Shown here: positions 26,752-36,091 of the stretch, in pieces
Numbering within the stretch: the stretch's first letter is position 1
Layout: the number at the start of each line of letters is the position of its first letter
From: CAZMXP01 sp964570285
GTDB taxonomy: Bacteria; Planctomycetota; PLA2
DNA length: 64,000 nucleotides
Reading direction: 5' to 3'
NCBI GenBank assembly: GCA_964570285.1
Contig: CAZMXP010000005.1
Location: forward strand, 55,297 to 119,296
Translations under genes and position numbers: made by a program
Notes under the pieces: model-generated
Told to the model about the DNA's origin: nothing
Database searches by the model: none
What the model saw: only the letters and a program-made list of their open reading frames with translations

Positions 26752-27820
26752 AATCACTCCGGCCCTCCGCCCCGGGAGGTCGAGGTTCGAGCGCGATGGC
26801 GAGCAGGGCGTGGGCCCGGAAGAGCGCGCCCTCCACGCCCTGCCGGTCGCTGCCGCGCGCCTCGAGGAAGCCGATGTCCTCGCCCGTGCCCTGCCGGGCG
26901 GCGATCCGGTCGCCGACCGAGACCCGGCACCGTATGCGGGTGATGCCCGGCACCTGCCGCGCCTCCTGCACGCCCTCGATCGAGCGCACGACCCCGGCGC
27001 CGGGGTGGAGCATCCAGACGCCTGCGCACCCGCGCGCCTCGTGACGCACCCGCGGGACCTCTCCCGCCTCCGCCTGCAGGTGGGCGCGCCAGGGGTCGAA
27101 GCCGTAGACCCTCCGGATGAGGCGCGTGATCCGCCCGCCCGGGGGGCGTACGGCGATCTCCCCGAAGACCGGGCCGCGCGGCGTCAGGAAGAGTTCGAGG
27201 TGGGTCATGCCGCGGTCGATCCCGAGCGCCGCGATCGCCGCGGCGTTGAGCGCCTCGACCGCCTGACGGCTCGCGGCGTCGAGTCCCGCGGGGAGCAGGT
27301 GCGCGTGGCCGGGCACGAGATAGTCGGTGGGGTTGACCCAGACCGGTCGGCCCGAAACGACGATCGACTCGACGCTCATCTCGCGCCCTTCGACGCGGCG
27401 TTCCGCGAGCAGGCCCGGACCCACGACGATCTGCTCCACGCTCTCCGCGATGACCTGTCCGCGCCCGCCGGAGGCGAGACGCCGCTTCACATAGACCGGA
27501 AGCCCCAGCAGCCGCGCGATCGCGCGCGGATCGCTCGCCGCGTCCAGCGCGATCCAGTCGGTGCAGGCGAGGCCGTGGGCGCGGATCGCCTCCTTCATCC
27601 GCACCTTGTCGCGGCAGCGGAGTGCCGCGGCCGGCGCGAGGCCGTCGAGGCCGAGGGCGGCCCGCAGGTCGGCCGCCGGGAGGACCGCCGCCTCGGTCAG
27701 CGCGACCACCGTGTCGGGGCCCTCCTCCGGACGCTTCACGACCTCCCAGCCGAGGGCGCGCGCGGCCCGGTCCGCCTGCAGGCGGTCGCCCACGAAGAGC
27801 ACGCGCCGGCACGCCCTCAC
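26732..27820 (-). CDS. ATP-grasp enzyme, unknown substrate
   Basis: A 362-residue carboxylate-amine ligase-type protein. Pre-ATP-grasp region: RRVLFVGDRLQADRAARALGW. ATP-grasp: DKVRMKEAIRAHGLACTDWI, VYVKRRLASGGRGQVIAES (Lys and Gly-rich loop), EGREMSVESIVV, MTHLELFLTPRGPVFGEIAVRPPGGRI (metal-binding Glu and Asn-equivalent). The layout resembles carbamoyl-phosphate-synthase-like or biotin-carboxylase-like small ligases that join amino acids or peptides. The GTG start overlaps the upstream VIT1-type gene as GTGA. No substrate clue exists in the neighbourhood. Confidence 0.82.
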   Translation of the reverse strand: MRACRRVLFVGDRLQADRAARALGWEVVKRPEEGPDTVVALTEAAVLPAADLRAALGLDGLAPAAALRCRDKVRMKEAIRAHGLACTDWIALDAASDPRAIARLLGLPVYVKRRLASGGRGQVIAESVEQIVVGPGLLAERRVEGREMSVESIVVSGRPVWVNPTDYLVPGHAHLLPAGLDAASRQAVEALNAAAIAALGIDRGMTHLELFLTPRGPVFGEIAVRPPGGRITRLIRRVYGFDPWRAHLQAEAGEVPRVRHEARGCAGVWMLHPGAGVVRSIEGVQEARQVPGITRIRCRVSVGDRIAARQGTGEDIGFLEARGSDRQGVEGALFRAHALLAIALEPRPPGAEGRSDFTQGLV

Positions 27821-28542
27821 GCGAGGCTGCGGGCAAACACGCCGACGAGATAGGCGAGCGCCGCCGCGCCGCCTCCCACGAGCAGGGTCTCGAGACCCGA
27901 CCGGATCGCCGAGGCCCGGACGAGGCGGCTCTTGACGACCCCGATCACGAAGAACGTGATGCCGGTCGCGATGGCGCTGCCGCGGAATCCGCCCCCCGGG
28001 CCCCCCACCATCAGCGGCACGAGCGGGACGAAACCCGCGGCGAGGAACGCCCCAAAGGTCGTCGCGGCGGCGCGGAGCGGCTCCGGCGTGTGGAGACGCA
28101 AGCCGAGTTCCTCCGTGAGCATCGTGTCCACCCAGCGGCGCCGGTCGCGGGTGATGACGGCGACGACCTCCTCGAGCACGTCGCCCGAGAACCCCTTGCG
28201 CGCGAAGATCTGCCGGATCTCCTCGCGCTCGCCGTGCGGGATCGTCTCGATGTGGTGCTCCTCGCGGCGGCGCGCGTGGGTCACGACCTCGCGGTCCGCC
28301 TTCGCCTTCAGGTAGTTGCCGACGGCCATGCTGAAGGCGTCCGCGAGCACGTTCGCGAGGCCGAGCACGAGCGCGACGCCGCCGCCGAGGCGCGCCCCCG
28401 AGGCGCCCGCGACGATCGCGAAGGTGGTCACCGTGCCGTCGATGGCACCGAGGATGCCGTCGCCGAGGTAGCTGTGGTCGGTCGCGGACGCGAGCCGCGC
28501 CGAGATGGCCTCGGGCGTGTGCTGGTCGACGAGACCCGCCAT
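27817..28542 (-). CDS. VIT1/CCC1-family Fe2+/Mn2+ transporter
   Basis: A 241-residue membrane protein. GDGILGAIDGTVTTFAIVAGASGA (TM1) and LVLGLANVLADAFSMAVGNYLKAK (TM2) are the family signature. The middle contains the Glu/His-rich cytoplasmic metal-binding helices (ARRREEHHIETIPHGEREEIRQIF and DVLEEVVAVI). Three more membrane segments follow. The protein exports or sequesters ferrous iron or manganese. It is translationally coupled to the ATP-grasp gene. Confidence 0.88.
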   Translation of the reverse strand: MAGLVDQHTPEAISARLASATDHSYLGDGILGAIDGTVTTFAIVAGASGARLGGGVALVLGLANVLADAFSMAVGNYLKAKADREVVTHARRREEHHIETIPHGEREEIRQIFARKGFSGDVLEEVVAVITRDRRRWVDTMLTEELGLRLHTPEPLRAAATTFGAFLAAGFVPLVPLMVGGPGGGFRGSAIATGITFFVIGVVKSRLVRASAIRSGLETLLVGGGAAALAYLVGVFARSLA

Positions 28543-28594
28543 GCCGCGATCCTATCCTGCGGCGGAAGATGCGGGGGCCGCGGGGCCGCCCCGC

Positions 28595-29179
28595 CTACTT
28601 GCGCTTCTTCTTCGCGGGCTGCTTCTTCTTCGCGACCTTCTTCCCGGCGGGCTTCTTCTTCGCGGGCTGCTTCCTCGCGGGCTTGCGCTTCGGGGCGGGC
28701 GGCGGTCGCTTCAGCGCCGCGCGCTCGTAGGTGGCGTCGATGAAGGGCGTCCAGGTGACGCCGTCCTGCGAACTCTCGATGTGGAAGTCGTAGCGCGTCG
28801 GGGAGACCACCTGGTAGGTGTAGCGCGAATGGCCGTGCGGGCCGCTCGCCTGGAAGGTCAGCCTGTCGCCGACCCAGTGGCCGGGCTTCGCCTCGACGGG
28901 CACGCCGCCCATGCTGTCGGACCAGTGTTGCAAGTAGACCTGCCGCGCCGTGTCGTAGCCGGTGACCCCGTGGCCGACGTAGTGGACGACGCCGCCGCGC
29001 TCCTCGACGTAGTCGGTGACGAGGCAGAGCCCCTCGCAGGTGAGCCGCGAGGTCACCGTCGCGGTCGCCGTGCCGCCCGCCGGGTCGAAGGGCGACGGAT
29101 GGATCCTCTCCTCCCCGGTCCAGTTCCCGATGAACGCGGCCAGTCGTGCATGCTCCGGTGTGGGCTTCGGCATTTCCAT
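28595..29179 (-). CDS. DUF1579-like protein with lysine-rich tail
   Basis: A 194-residue protein. Residues 1-150 match the DUF1579/FABP-like barrel: HARLAAFIGNWTGEERIHPSPFDP, LCLVTDYVEERGG, GVTGYDTARQVYLQHWSDSM, and DFHIESSQDGVTW. Residues about 156-194 are nearly all Lys, Ala, Pro and Arg (for example PAKKKPAGKKVAKKK), like the histone-H1-type or AlgP-type tails of some bacterial DNA-binding proteins. No signal peptide is seen, so it is probably cytoplasmic. A nucleic-acid or polyanion-binding role for the tail is inference. There is a second DUF1579-type gene at 37965. Confidence 0.75.
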   Translation of the reverse strand: MEMPKPTPEHARLAAFIGNWTGEERIHPSPFDPAGGTATATVTSRLTCEGLCLVTDYVEERGGVVHYVGHGVTGYDTARQVYLQHWSDSMGGVPVEAKPGHWVGDRLTFQASGPHGHSRYTYQVVSPTRYDFHIESSQDGVTWTPFIDATYERAALKRPPPAPKRKPARKQPAKKKPAGKKVAKKKQPAKKKRK

Positions 29180-29289
29180 GCGGTGAGTCCTCCTCTGAAC
29201 CGGAGGATTCTACCGGGGGCGCGGGGGCGCGGAAGTCCCCTCCGGCCCGACGCGACGACCGGCGCGCTGCTGGTAGCATGCGCCCCTAC

Positions 29290-29366
29290 GACCCCGTAGC
29301 TCAGATGGATAGAGCGGCAGTTTCCTAAACTGCAGGTCACAGGTTCGAGTCCTGTCGGGGTCGCCA
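29290..29366 (+). tRNA. tRNA-Arg (anticodon CCU)
   Basis: Complete cloverleaf. Acceptor GACCCCG pairs with CGGGGTC at 29356-29362 with discriminator G, and CCA is encoded at 29364-29366. The D-arm contains AGCTCAGATGGATAGAGC. The anticodon stem GCAGT/ACTGC holds the loop TTCCTAA with CCT at 29324-29326. The T-arm has GGTTCGAGTCC. It decodes AGG, a rare codon in such a GC-rich genome. Confidence 0.96.
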
Positions 29367-29407
29367 GCCCTGCGGTCCGCCGTCGCCCGGGCCGCGGGGC
29401 TCCCGCC

Positions 29408-29971
29408 TCACTCCGCGAGGCGCCGGTGGAGCCACGCGCGGGCGAAGGCCCAGTCGTCCTCGACGGTCGTCTCCGAGAGGTCGAGCGCCGCGGCGCTCTC
29501 CTTCGCGGTGAGGCCGGCGAAGAAGCGCAGTTCGACCACGCGCGCCTTCCGCGGGTCGAGCGCGCCGAGCGCCTCGAGCGCCTCGTCGAGCGCGAGCAGG
29601 TCGAGATCGGGGCGGCCGAAGGGCGCCTCGGAGTCGTGCAGCGTCAGCCGCGCCCGGCCCCCGCCCCTCTTCTGCGCGCCGCGCCGGCGCGCATGGTCAA
29701 CGAGGATCTGCCGCATCGAGCGGGCCGCCACGGCGAGGAACTGCGCGCGCCCGCGCCAGCGGATGCGCGACTCGTCCACGAGCCGGACGTAGGCCTCGTG
29801 CGCGAGCGCCGTCGCCTGCAGCGTGTGGCCGGCCTGCTCCCGGCGCAGGTAGGATCCCGCGAGCCGGCGCAACTCCGCATAGACCTCCGGCAGCAGCGCG
29901 TCGAGCCCCGCGCGGTCGCCCACCTCCGCCGCCTCGAGGATCCGCGTGATCTGCTCGCGCCCGCCGCTCAT
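29408..29971 (-). CDS. ECF sigma factor coupled to Ser/Thr kinase
   Basis: A 187-residue sigma-70 family extracytoplasmic-function factor of the planctomycete/TIGR02999-like type. Region 2: LLPEVYAELRRLAGSYLRREQAGHTLQATALAHEAYVRLVD, RWRGRAQFLAVAARSMRQILVDHARRRGAQKRGG. Region 4: LDPRKARVVELRFFAGLTAKESAAALDLSETTVEDDWAFARAWLHRRL. No anti-sigma gene is adjacent. Instead the ATG overlaps the stop of the upstream kinase-WD40 gene (ATGA). This fits the ECF groups proposed to be controlled by partner Ser/Thr kinases. A tRNA-Arg lies 42 bp beyond the stop on the other strand. Confidence 0.92.
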   Translation of the reverse strand: MSGGREQITRILEAAEVGDRAGLDALLPEVYAELRRLAGSYLRREQAGHTLQATALAHEAYVRLVDESRIRWRGRAQFLAVAARSMRQILVDHARRRGAQKRGGGRARLTLHDSEAPFGRPDLDLLALDEALEALGALDPRKARVVELRFFAGLTAKESAAALDLSETTVEDDWAFARAWLHRRLAE

Positions 29972-32900
29972 CGGCGCGACTCCCCGCCCCCGTCGCGGAG
30001 CAGCAGCAGGTGCAGCGCGGCGCGCCGCTCCCCGCTTGCAAGTGTGGCATCGGCGCGGATCGCCGCCGCCGCCGCGGCCCGGTCGCCGGTCGCCGCGAGA
30101 ACCCGCTCCACCAGCGGGCGCGCCGCCTCCCGCGCCGCGCGCGAGGCCTTCGCCCGCGCGTAGCGCTCCGCGCCCCCCCGCGTCGTCCAGATCTTCACCG
30201 AGCCGTCGCCCGACGCCGAGGCCAGGGTGGCGCCGTCGGGGCTGAAGGCGAGGTCGTGGACGTAGTTCTCGTGTCCGCGCAACTCGGCACGCTCGACACC
30301 CCGCTCGACGTCCCACAGGCGCACGGTGTTGTCGTTGCCTCCCGACGCGAGCAGCGCCTCCGTCGGATGGAACGCGAGGCAGTAGACGCGGTCGAGGTGC
30401 CCCTGCAGCGTCGCGAGGCAGCGCGCGGTCGACGCGTCCCAGACTCGCACGAGGCGATCCTCCCCTCCCGTCGCGAGCAGGCGCCCCGTCGCATCGAACG
30501 CGACCGCCAGCGCGCCGCCACGATGGGCCTCGAAACGGCGCACGACCTCTCCCCCCGGCACCCCCCTCCATTCGCACGAGCCGTCATCGCCGACCGTCGC
30601 GATCCGCGCCCCGGCCGGATGGTAGGCGAACGCGCGGCACCGCTGCTGCGGGACGACCCAACCCGATCCCCTCTCGGCGGTGGCGCCGTCGAGGAAGTAG
30701 ATCGCGCCGGCGGTGAGCGCGGCGATCGTCTCCCCCGCGGGCGCGAACGCCACGGCAAGTACCGCGGCGAGGGGAGCCGTGGGGTCTCGCGAGGCGCCCG
30801 TCGCGGAGTCCCAGAGTCGCACCCCGTAGTCGACGGCAACAAGCCGGTCGCCCGAGGGATGGAAGGCGACATCGAAGATGCGGTTCCGCGCGGTGTGCTC
30901 GAAGGTGGCGAGCAGGTCGCCGCTCTCGGCGTCGGCGATGCGCACCGTCGAGTCCCATCCCCCCGACGCAAGCAAGGTCCCGTCCGGGCTGAAGGCGACG
31001 GCGTAGAGATAGGTCCGGTGGGGGTCGTCGACGGTCGCGCGCTCGTGGTGGCGGAGCAGATCGGGATCGCCGTCCGGGGAGAGGTCGAACTTGAGAACGC
31101 CGTCCCGCCCTGCGGCGAGCAGCGAGTCGTCCGCGGGATCCCAGGCCAGCGCGCGCACGGGGCCGACGCTGCCGTGCAGCGTCCGCACCGCCGCGCCCGA
31201 GGTGACGTCCCAGACCCGGACCACGCCGTCCCTCGAGGCCGACGCGAGCCGGTGCCCCCGGGTCGACCATGCGAGGGCTTCGACCTCGCCGCCGTGGCCC
31301 GCGAGACGGTGGAGCAGGTCGCCGTCCGCGACCCTCCAGATGCGCACGCTCTTGTCGTCCGAGGCGCTCGCGATCAGGCTGTCGTCGGGGCTGAAGGCGA
31401 GGCTGCGCACGGCGCCGGTGTGGCCGCGCAGCCTCCGCAGCACCTCGCAGGAGGACGCGTCGTCCAGGCTCACGTCGAGGTTCCAGCCGGAGGCGGCGAG
31501 CAGACGCCCGTGGTTGCTGAAGGCGAGGGAGAACATGTCGCAGGGATCGCCGGGCCGGCTGGCGACCGTGACGGAGGTCGCGGCGTCGACGACCCGCAGG
31601 TGGCTGAACTGCCTGTCGCTGCCTGAGGCGAACGCGTACCGAGAACCGTCGCGCGTCGAGGCCACCGCACCGATCGACCATCGCGGGACCCCGGCGACCG
31701 GGCGCACCTCAGCCGTCGCGAGCCAGGCGAAAGCGCTGCCCTCCCCCAGCACCCCCAGCGCGAACGGCCGGTCGGCGAGGTACCCGACCCGCAGCCAGTG
31801 GCCCTCCGGGAGCGAGAGCCCCCTACGCGTGCCGTACGGGAGTTCCAGCAGCGCCAGACCGCGCTCGTCGAGGGAGACAAGCCCTCGAAGGTCCGGGGAG
31901 AAGGCGATCGACGCCGGCACGCCGAGGTCGAGCGGGCAGCGCGCGATGCTGTCGTCGGTCCGGGCGGAGAGGTAGCGCCACTCCCACCCCCGGTGGTCGG
32001 CAGGCACATCCTCGAGGTGGCGCCTCGCGGACGCCGCGGAGTCGGCGCGCAGGTCGGAGGCGGCCGCCGCGATCGCCGCGCGCGACGCCGCCCACCGCGC
32101 CTCCGCGGCACTCGCGTCGGCGCGCCGGCGCTGGACCGCCTCGTCGGCGGCATAGCGGAGCGCGAGAAGGAGCCCGATCAGCAGCGCGGCCAGCGTCGCG
32201 GCCCCGCCGCCGGCCAACGCCTTGTGCCTCTTCAGGAACCGGCGGAACTGGTAGGAGGCGGTCGGCGCGCGGGCGGTGATCGGCTCGCCCGCGAGGTAGC
32301 GACGAAGATCGTCCGCGAGGGTGCTCGCGCCCGCATAGCGGCGCGACGGCTCCTTCGCGAGCGCCGTCAGCAGGATCAGGCTCAGGTCGCCGCGGAGACG
32401 CGGGTCGAGCGCCCCGGGATCGGGCGGCTCCTCCTCCACGATGCGCCGGATCCAGGCCGGGAGCGGATCGCCCCCCATCTCGTGCGGCAGGCGTCCGGTC
32501 AGCGCCTCGTAGCCGAGCACGCCGAGCGAATAGATGTCGGTGCGCGCATCCACGCGGTCGAGGTCGCCCAGGGCCTGCTCCGGGCTCATGTAGGCGAGCG
32601 TGCCGAGGATCTGGCCCGTGCGCGTGCGCTCGATCGTCTCGGCGTCGAGCAGCCTCGCGATGCCGAAGTCGAGCACCCTGGGCTCCCCCCCGGGCGTGAC
32701 GAGGATGTTGCTCGGCTTCAAGTCGCGGTGGATGACGCCGCTCAGGTGCGCGTGCGCGACGGCGTCGGCCACCTTCGCCAGCAGCTCGATGCGCTCGCGC
32801 TGCTCCAGCCGACGCGTCGCCTCGGCGAAGTTCTCCCCCTCCACAAGCTCCATCGCGATGTAGTGGCTCTCCCCCCCGGCGGTCCTCACCGTGCCGTGGC

Positions 32901-33297
32901 CGAGCAGGCGGGCGATCCCGGGGTGGCGCAGGCGCCCGAGGATCTCCGCTTCGCGCGCGAACCGCCGCCGCCCCTCCTCCGACGCCATGCCCGGGTGGAG
33001 CACCTTCAGCGCGATCCGCGCAGGCTCCCCGACACGCTCGGCCTCGTAGACGACACTCATGCCGCCACTGCCGAGTCGCCGCACGACGCGGAACTCCCCG
33101 TACACGTCGCCCGCCGCGACCCCCGCGACCCCCTCCCATCGTTCCGATCCCGAAAGCGCGTCGAGCAGGGCCAGGACCTCGTCCCTCAGCGCGAGGTCTC
33201 CGTCGCATTCGCGCTCCACGAACGCCTCCCGGTCTGAGTCCGGCAGCCTGCGCGCCTGCTGGAAGAGCCTCTCGAGCCGGGCGAAGCGCGCGTCCAT
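29968..33297 (-). CDS. Membrane Ser/Thr protein kinase with WD40 beta-propeller
   Basis: A 1109-residue protein. The N-terminal 60 residues are a helical leader common to kinases partnered with ECF factors (RLERLFQQARRLPDSDREAFVEREC). Kinase about 66-340: GSGGMSVVYEAE at 76, IALK with Lys98, HRDLKPSN at 180, DFG at 210-212, SPEQALGD. One transmembrane segment (AATLAALLIGLLLALRYA, about 366-384) is followed by an Ala/Arg-rich coiled segment. Residues about 455-1050 form WD40 repeats, with units such as VRSLAFSPDDSLIASASDDKSVRIW and VYCLAFHPTEALLASGGNDNTVRLWDVERG, enough for one 14-blade or two 7-blade propellers. It probably senses outside and controls the coupled ECF sigma factor. Confidence 0.93.
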   Translation of the reverse strand: MDARFARLERLFQQARRLPDSDREAFVERECDGDLALRDEVLALLDALSGSERWEGVAGVAAGDVYGEFRVVRRLGSGGMSVVYEAERVGEPARIALKVLHPGMASEEGRRRFAREAEILGRLRHPGIARLLGHGTVRTAGGESHYIAMELVEGENFAEATRRLEQRERIELLAKVADAVAHAHLSGVIHRDLKPSNILVTPGGEPRVLDFGIARLLDAETIERTRTGQILGTLAYMSPEQALGDLDRVDARTDIYSLGVLGYEALTGRLPHEMGGDPLPAWIRRIVEEEPPDPGALDPRLRGDLSLILLTALAKEPSRRYAGASTLADDLRRYLAGEPITARAPTASYQFRRFLKRHKALAGGGAATLAALLIGLLLALRYAADEAVQRRRADASAAEARWAASRAAIAAAASDLRADSAASARRHLEDVPADHRGWEWRYLSARTDDSIARCPLDLGVPASIAFSPDLRGLVSLDERGLALLELPYGTRRGLSLPEGHWLRVGYLADRPFALGVLGEGSAFAWLATAEVRPVAGVPRWSIGAVASTRDGSRYAFASGSDRQFSHLRVVDAATSVTVASRPGDPCDMFSLAFSNHGRLLAASGWNLDVSLDDASSCEVLRRLRGHTGAVRSLAFSPDDSLIASASDDKSVRIWRVADGDLLHRLAGHGGEVEALAWSTRGHRLASASRDGVVRVWDVTSGAAVRTLHGSVGPVRALAWDPADDSLLAAGRDGVLKFDLSPDGDPDLLRHHERATVDDPHRTYLYAVAFSPDGTLLASGGWDSTVRIADAESGDLLATFEHTARNRIFDVAFHPSGDRLVAVDYGVRLWDSATGASRDPTAPLAAVLAVAFAPAGETIAALTAGAIYFLDGATAERGSGWVVPQQRCRAFAYHPAGARIATVGDDGSCEWRGVPGGEVVRRFEAHRGGALAVAFDATGRLLATGGEDRLVRVWDASTARCLATLQGHLDRVYCLAFHPTEALLASGGNDNTVRLWDVERGVERAELRGHENYVHDLAFSPDGATLASASGDGSVKIWTTRGGAERYARAKASRAAREAARPLVERVLAATGDRAAAAAAIRADATLASGERRAALHLLLLRDGGGESRR

Positions 33298-33381
33298 GCG
33301 GGGGAAAGCCTACCCCCATCGCAGGGATTTTTCCGGGGGCCCGGGGGCCGGAAAACGCACCTACGTCCGGAGGAAACCCCG

Positions 33382-36027
33382 ATGAGTCCCCTGCGAGCCG
33401 CCCTTCTTCTTCTGGCCGTCTCGGTTGGCGCGTGCCATCCGGTCGTGCTTCCCGCCCCGGTCGAGGCCCCCGTGCCCGAACCGGAACCCGCGCCGGAGCC
33501 GGAACCCGCGCCGATCACGGATCTCGCGAGCTCGCTGCACGCGCTCGGCGTGGACAGCAAGGAGACCCCGCGCGAGGACGGCGAGGGGAACCTCTACCCC
33601 CAGAGCTACTCCCCGTTCGGCAACAGCTTCGCGATGACGCAACTGGAGGACGGATCCTACGTGTTCGGCCGGCCGGCCAAGCTGCTCTTCGGGGGATTCA
33701 GGCTGAAGAACGAGAACGCGACGATCTCGGTCATCGACAACCTCGTCGTCCCGCCCGGCCCGAATCTCGTCACGCCCTACGTGATCCAGCAGCGGTCGCC
33801 GTCCTGGGCCCGCGAAGCGCTCGCCAAACATGCGCATCCCGAGACCAAGCGCGACGCGACCGCCGCGGATGTGGATGGCGACGGGCAGGAGGAGATCGTC
33901 TTCGTCTACGTGCAGGGCGGCGTCGTCCACCTCGAGGTGCAGAACGGCGACGACGGCGGCGAGGGCGACGTCGACCTTCTGCTGCCCGCGCCCCCGACGG
34001 TGAGCGACGTGCGCGTGCGCGGCGGCGACTTCGACCGGGACGGGCGTGCCGAACTCGCGATCGCGATGAGCTCGCCGGCACCGGCCGGCGCGGCCGGCAG
34101 CGCGACCGTCCTGATCGTGGACGACGCGGAGACGGGATTCGCCACGATGCGCACGCTGGGGGTCACCGGCTCGCTCGTGAACAGCTCGCTCAGCCTCGTG
34201 CTCGTGACCGGCAGCATCGACTACGACGGCGCCGACGAGCTTGTCGTCGTCGCGAACGAGCAGCGCGGGCAGAACTCCATCACCGGCGTCGCGCGCTACA
34301 CCGTCTTCGACGATACCGACTCCGGGTTCGCCGAACTCGCCTCGGGACCGGTCGAAGCGACCGTGAACGGCGTCACGACGGTGGCCGCCGTCGCCAACGC
34401 GGCGATCGGCGACCTCGACCACGACCAGGCGGGCGAGATCCTGCTCGTGGGCATCGAGACGATGACGCGCACCTGCGAGGCCGTCACGCACCTGCTGATC
34501 CAGCTCGACGACGCCGTCCACGGGCTGGCGCGCATCGCGCAGAGCGTGTCGCCCGTCGATCGCCCGGCATGCGCGAGCGACGCCGCGAACGACCCCTGGC
34601 TCGTCCGGTTCCCCTACCTGAACATCCTCGACCTCGAGGCCGACGGGCAGAAGGAGTTCCACGTGAACGACATCATCTTCCGGAGCTTCCCGCCCCCGGG
34701 GAAGGCGTGGGACGCGATCCCCGAGGCGATCCACATGAACCCGACGGTGCTCTTCCCCGAGCAGGACAGTGACGGCATGTTCTTCGACCGCTCGACGAAC
34801 GTGCTGGCCGTCGCGGATGTCACGGGGGACGGGCGCGACGACATCGTCAGCTACCGCCTCGGCATGGACGAGATCGAGATCTTCGGGCTCGACGCCGCGG
34901 ACAAGTTCGTTCGCCTGCTCCGCATCCCCATCGCGGACGATTGGCCCTTCGCAGGTATCAACCCGATCGTCGTCCCCGTGCGTGCGGACCTGAACGGGCG
35001 GGTCACCGACTCGGAGACCTACGTCTACGACGGGGCCCACCAGCTCGTCTTCACCGAGCCGCTGCTGCTCGCGGCGCTCGCGGCGCCGCCTTGCCAGGCC
35101 GGCATCGGGCAGAACACCGACGACTGCACGACGACGTGGGGCCTGTCGAAGAGCACAGGCGTCGAGTCGGAGCGCGAGCTGAAGTTCAGCGTGGGCGTGG
35201 GCATCGGCCGCGAGTGGAAGGCGGGGGGCTGGGGGGGCGAGTGGAAGGCCAAGCTGATGGCCTCCCTCGCCCGCACGAAGAGCGAGAAGTACGAGCTGAC
35301 GAAGTCGGTCAGCTTCACGAGCGGGGCGCTGGAGGACTCGGTGGTCTTCTCGAGCGTCCCCCTCGACACCTACGTCTACCAGGTGATCTCCTCGCCGCAC
35401 GCGCAGCGGATCGGCGAGCAGGTGACGATGTGCCTTCCGCGGGAGGCTGTCGTGCGGCTGGCCGAGCGGAGCTATTACAACAGCCACACGCCGAAGGACG
35501 TCTACAAGGTCGGGGCGAACGTCTTCCAGCACGTGCCGGGGGAGGTCGCCACCTACGCCGACAGGGAGACGAAGGACCGCCTTCTCAAAGACATGCGCTC
35601 CCAGCTCGAGGACACGCGCCTCGCGTACAATCTCTCCCTCGAGGATCGCGAGGTATTCGACCCCGTCGAGGCCCTGCTCGGGCTCGAGACCGAATCGGTC
35701 GGGGTGGGTCAGGGGGGCGGGGCCACCGAGGTCGCCCTCGAAGTCGTGCGAACCGCCGGCGAAGGGAGGGCGTTCGCGCTCGGCTTCGAGTTCGAGGCGA
35801 GCGTGACGATCAAGACGTTCAAGGTCGAAGTGACCATCGGGTTCGAGGCGGAGTGGACGACGAAGGTCGAGTACGGCAGCGGCACCAACTTCGTCGGGAC
35901 GGTCGGCAGCATCGGCGCCGAGCACTTCGCCGAGCGGCAATACCGATTCGGCCTCTTCACCTACATCCAGGCCGACCCCGACACCGGCCACGAGTTCCAG
36001 GTCGTCAACTACTGGGTGGAGGAGTAG
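33382..36027 (+). CDS. Large FG-GAP/VCBS-repeat lipoprotein with novel beta-rich C-terminus
   Basis: An 881-residue protein with a GGAGGA ribosome site and a lipoprotein signal (ALLLLAVSVGAC, Cys18), then a PEPEPAPEPEPAP spacer. Residues about 60-560 hold at least six Ca-binding FG-GAP/VCBS-like loops (DVDGDGQEE, DFDRDGRAE, DYDGADE, DLDHDQAGE, DLEADGQKE, DVTGDGRDD), predicting an integrin-like propeller. Residues about 590-881 lack a family I recognise. They alternate polar and non-polar residues (ELKFSVGVGIGREWKAGG, EFEASVTIKTFKVEVTIGFEAEWTTKVEYG), with two long helices between. It is divergent from the kinase gene, with 84 bp between the starts. Confidence 0.8.
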   Translation: MSPLRAALLLLAVSVGACHPVVLPAPVEAPVPEPEPAPEPEPAPITDLASSLHALGVDSKETPREDGEGNLYPQSYSPFGNSFAMTQLEDGSYVFGRPAKLLFGGFRLKNENATISVIDNLVVPPGPNLVTPYVIQQRSPSWAREALAKHAHPETKRDATAADVDGDGQEEIVFVYVQGGVVHLEVQNGDDGGEGDVDLLLPAPPTVSDVRVRGGDFDRDGRAELAIAMSSPAPAGAAGSATVLIVDDAETGFATMRTLGVTGSLVNSSLSLVLVTGSIDYDGADELVVVANEQRGQNSITGVARYTVFDDTDSGFAELASGPVEATVNGVTTVAAVANAAIGDLDHDQAGEILLVGIETMTRTCEAVTHLLIQLDDAVHGLARIAQSVSPVDRPACASDAANDPWLVRFPYLNILDLEADGQKEFHVNDIIFRSFPPPGKAWDAIPEAIHMNPTVLFPEQDSDGMFFDRSTNVLAVADVTGDGRDDIVSYRLGMDEIEIFGLDAADKFVRLLRIPIADDWPFAGINPIVVPVRADLNGRVTDSETYVYDGAHQLVFTEPLLLAALAAPPCQAGIGQNTDDCTTTWGLSKSTGVESERELKFSVGVGIGREWKAGGWGGEWKAKLMASLARTKSEKYELTKSVSFTSGALEDSVVFSSVPLDTYVYQVISSPHAQRIGEQVTMCLPREAVVRLAERSYYNSHTPKDVYKVGANVFQHVPGEVATYADRETKDRLLKDMRSQLEDTRLAYNLSLEDREVFDPVEALLGLETESVGVGQGGGATEVALEVVRTAGEGRAFALGFEFEASVTIKTFKVEVTIGFEAEWTTKVEYGSGTNFVGTVGSIGAEHFAERQYRFGLFTYIQADPDTGHEFQVVNYWVEE

Positions 36028-36091
36028 GCCGAACCGCGCGGACGCGAGACGTCCGGCGCCTCTGTGCTGCGGCGCCGGACGGTCCCGATCG

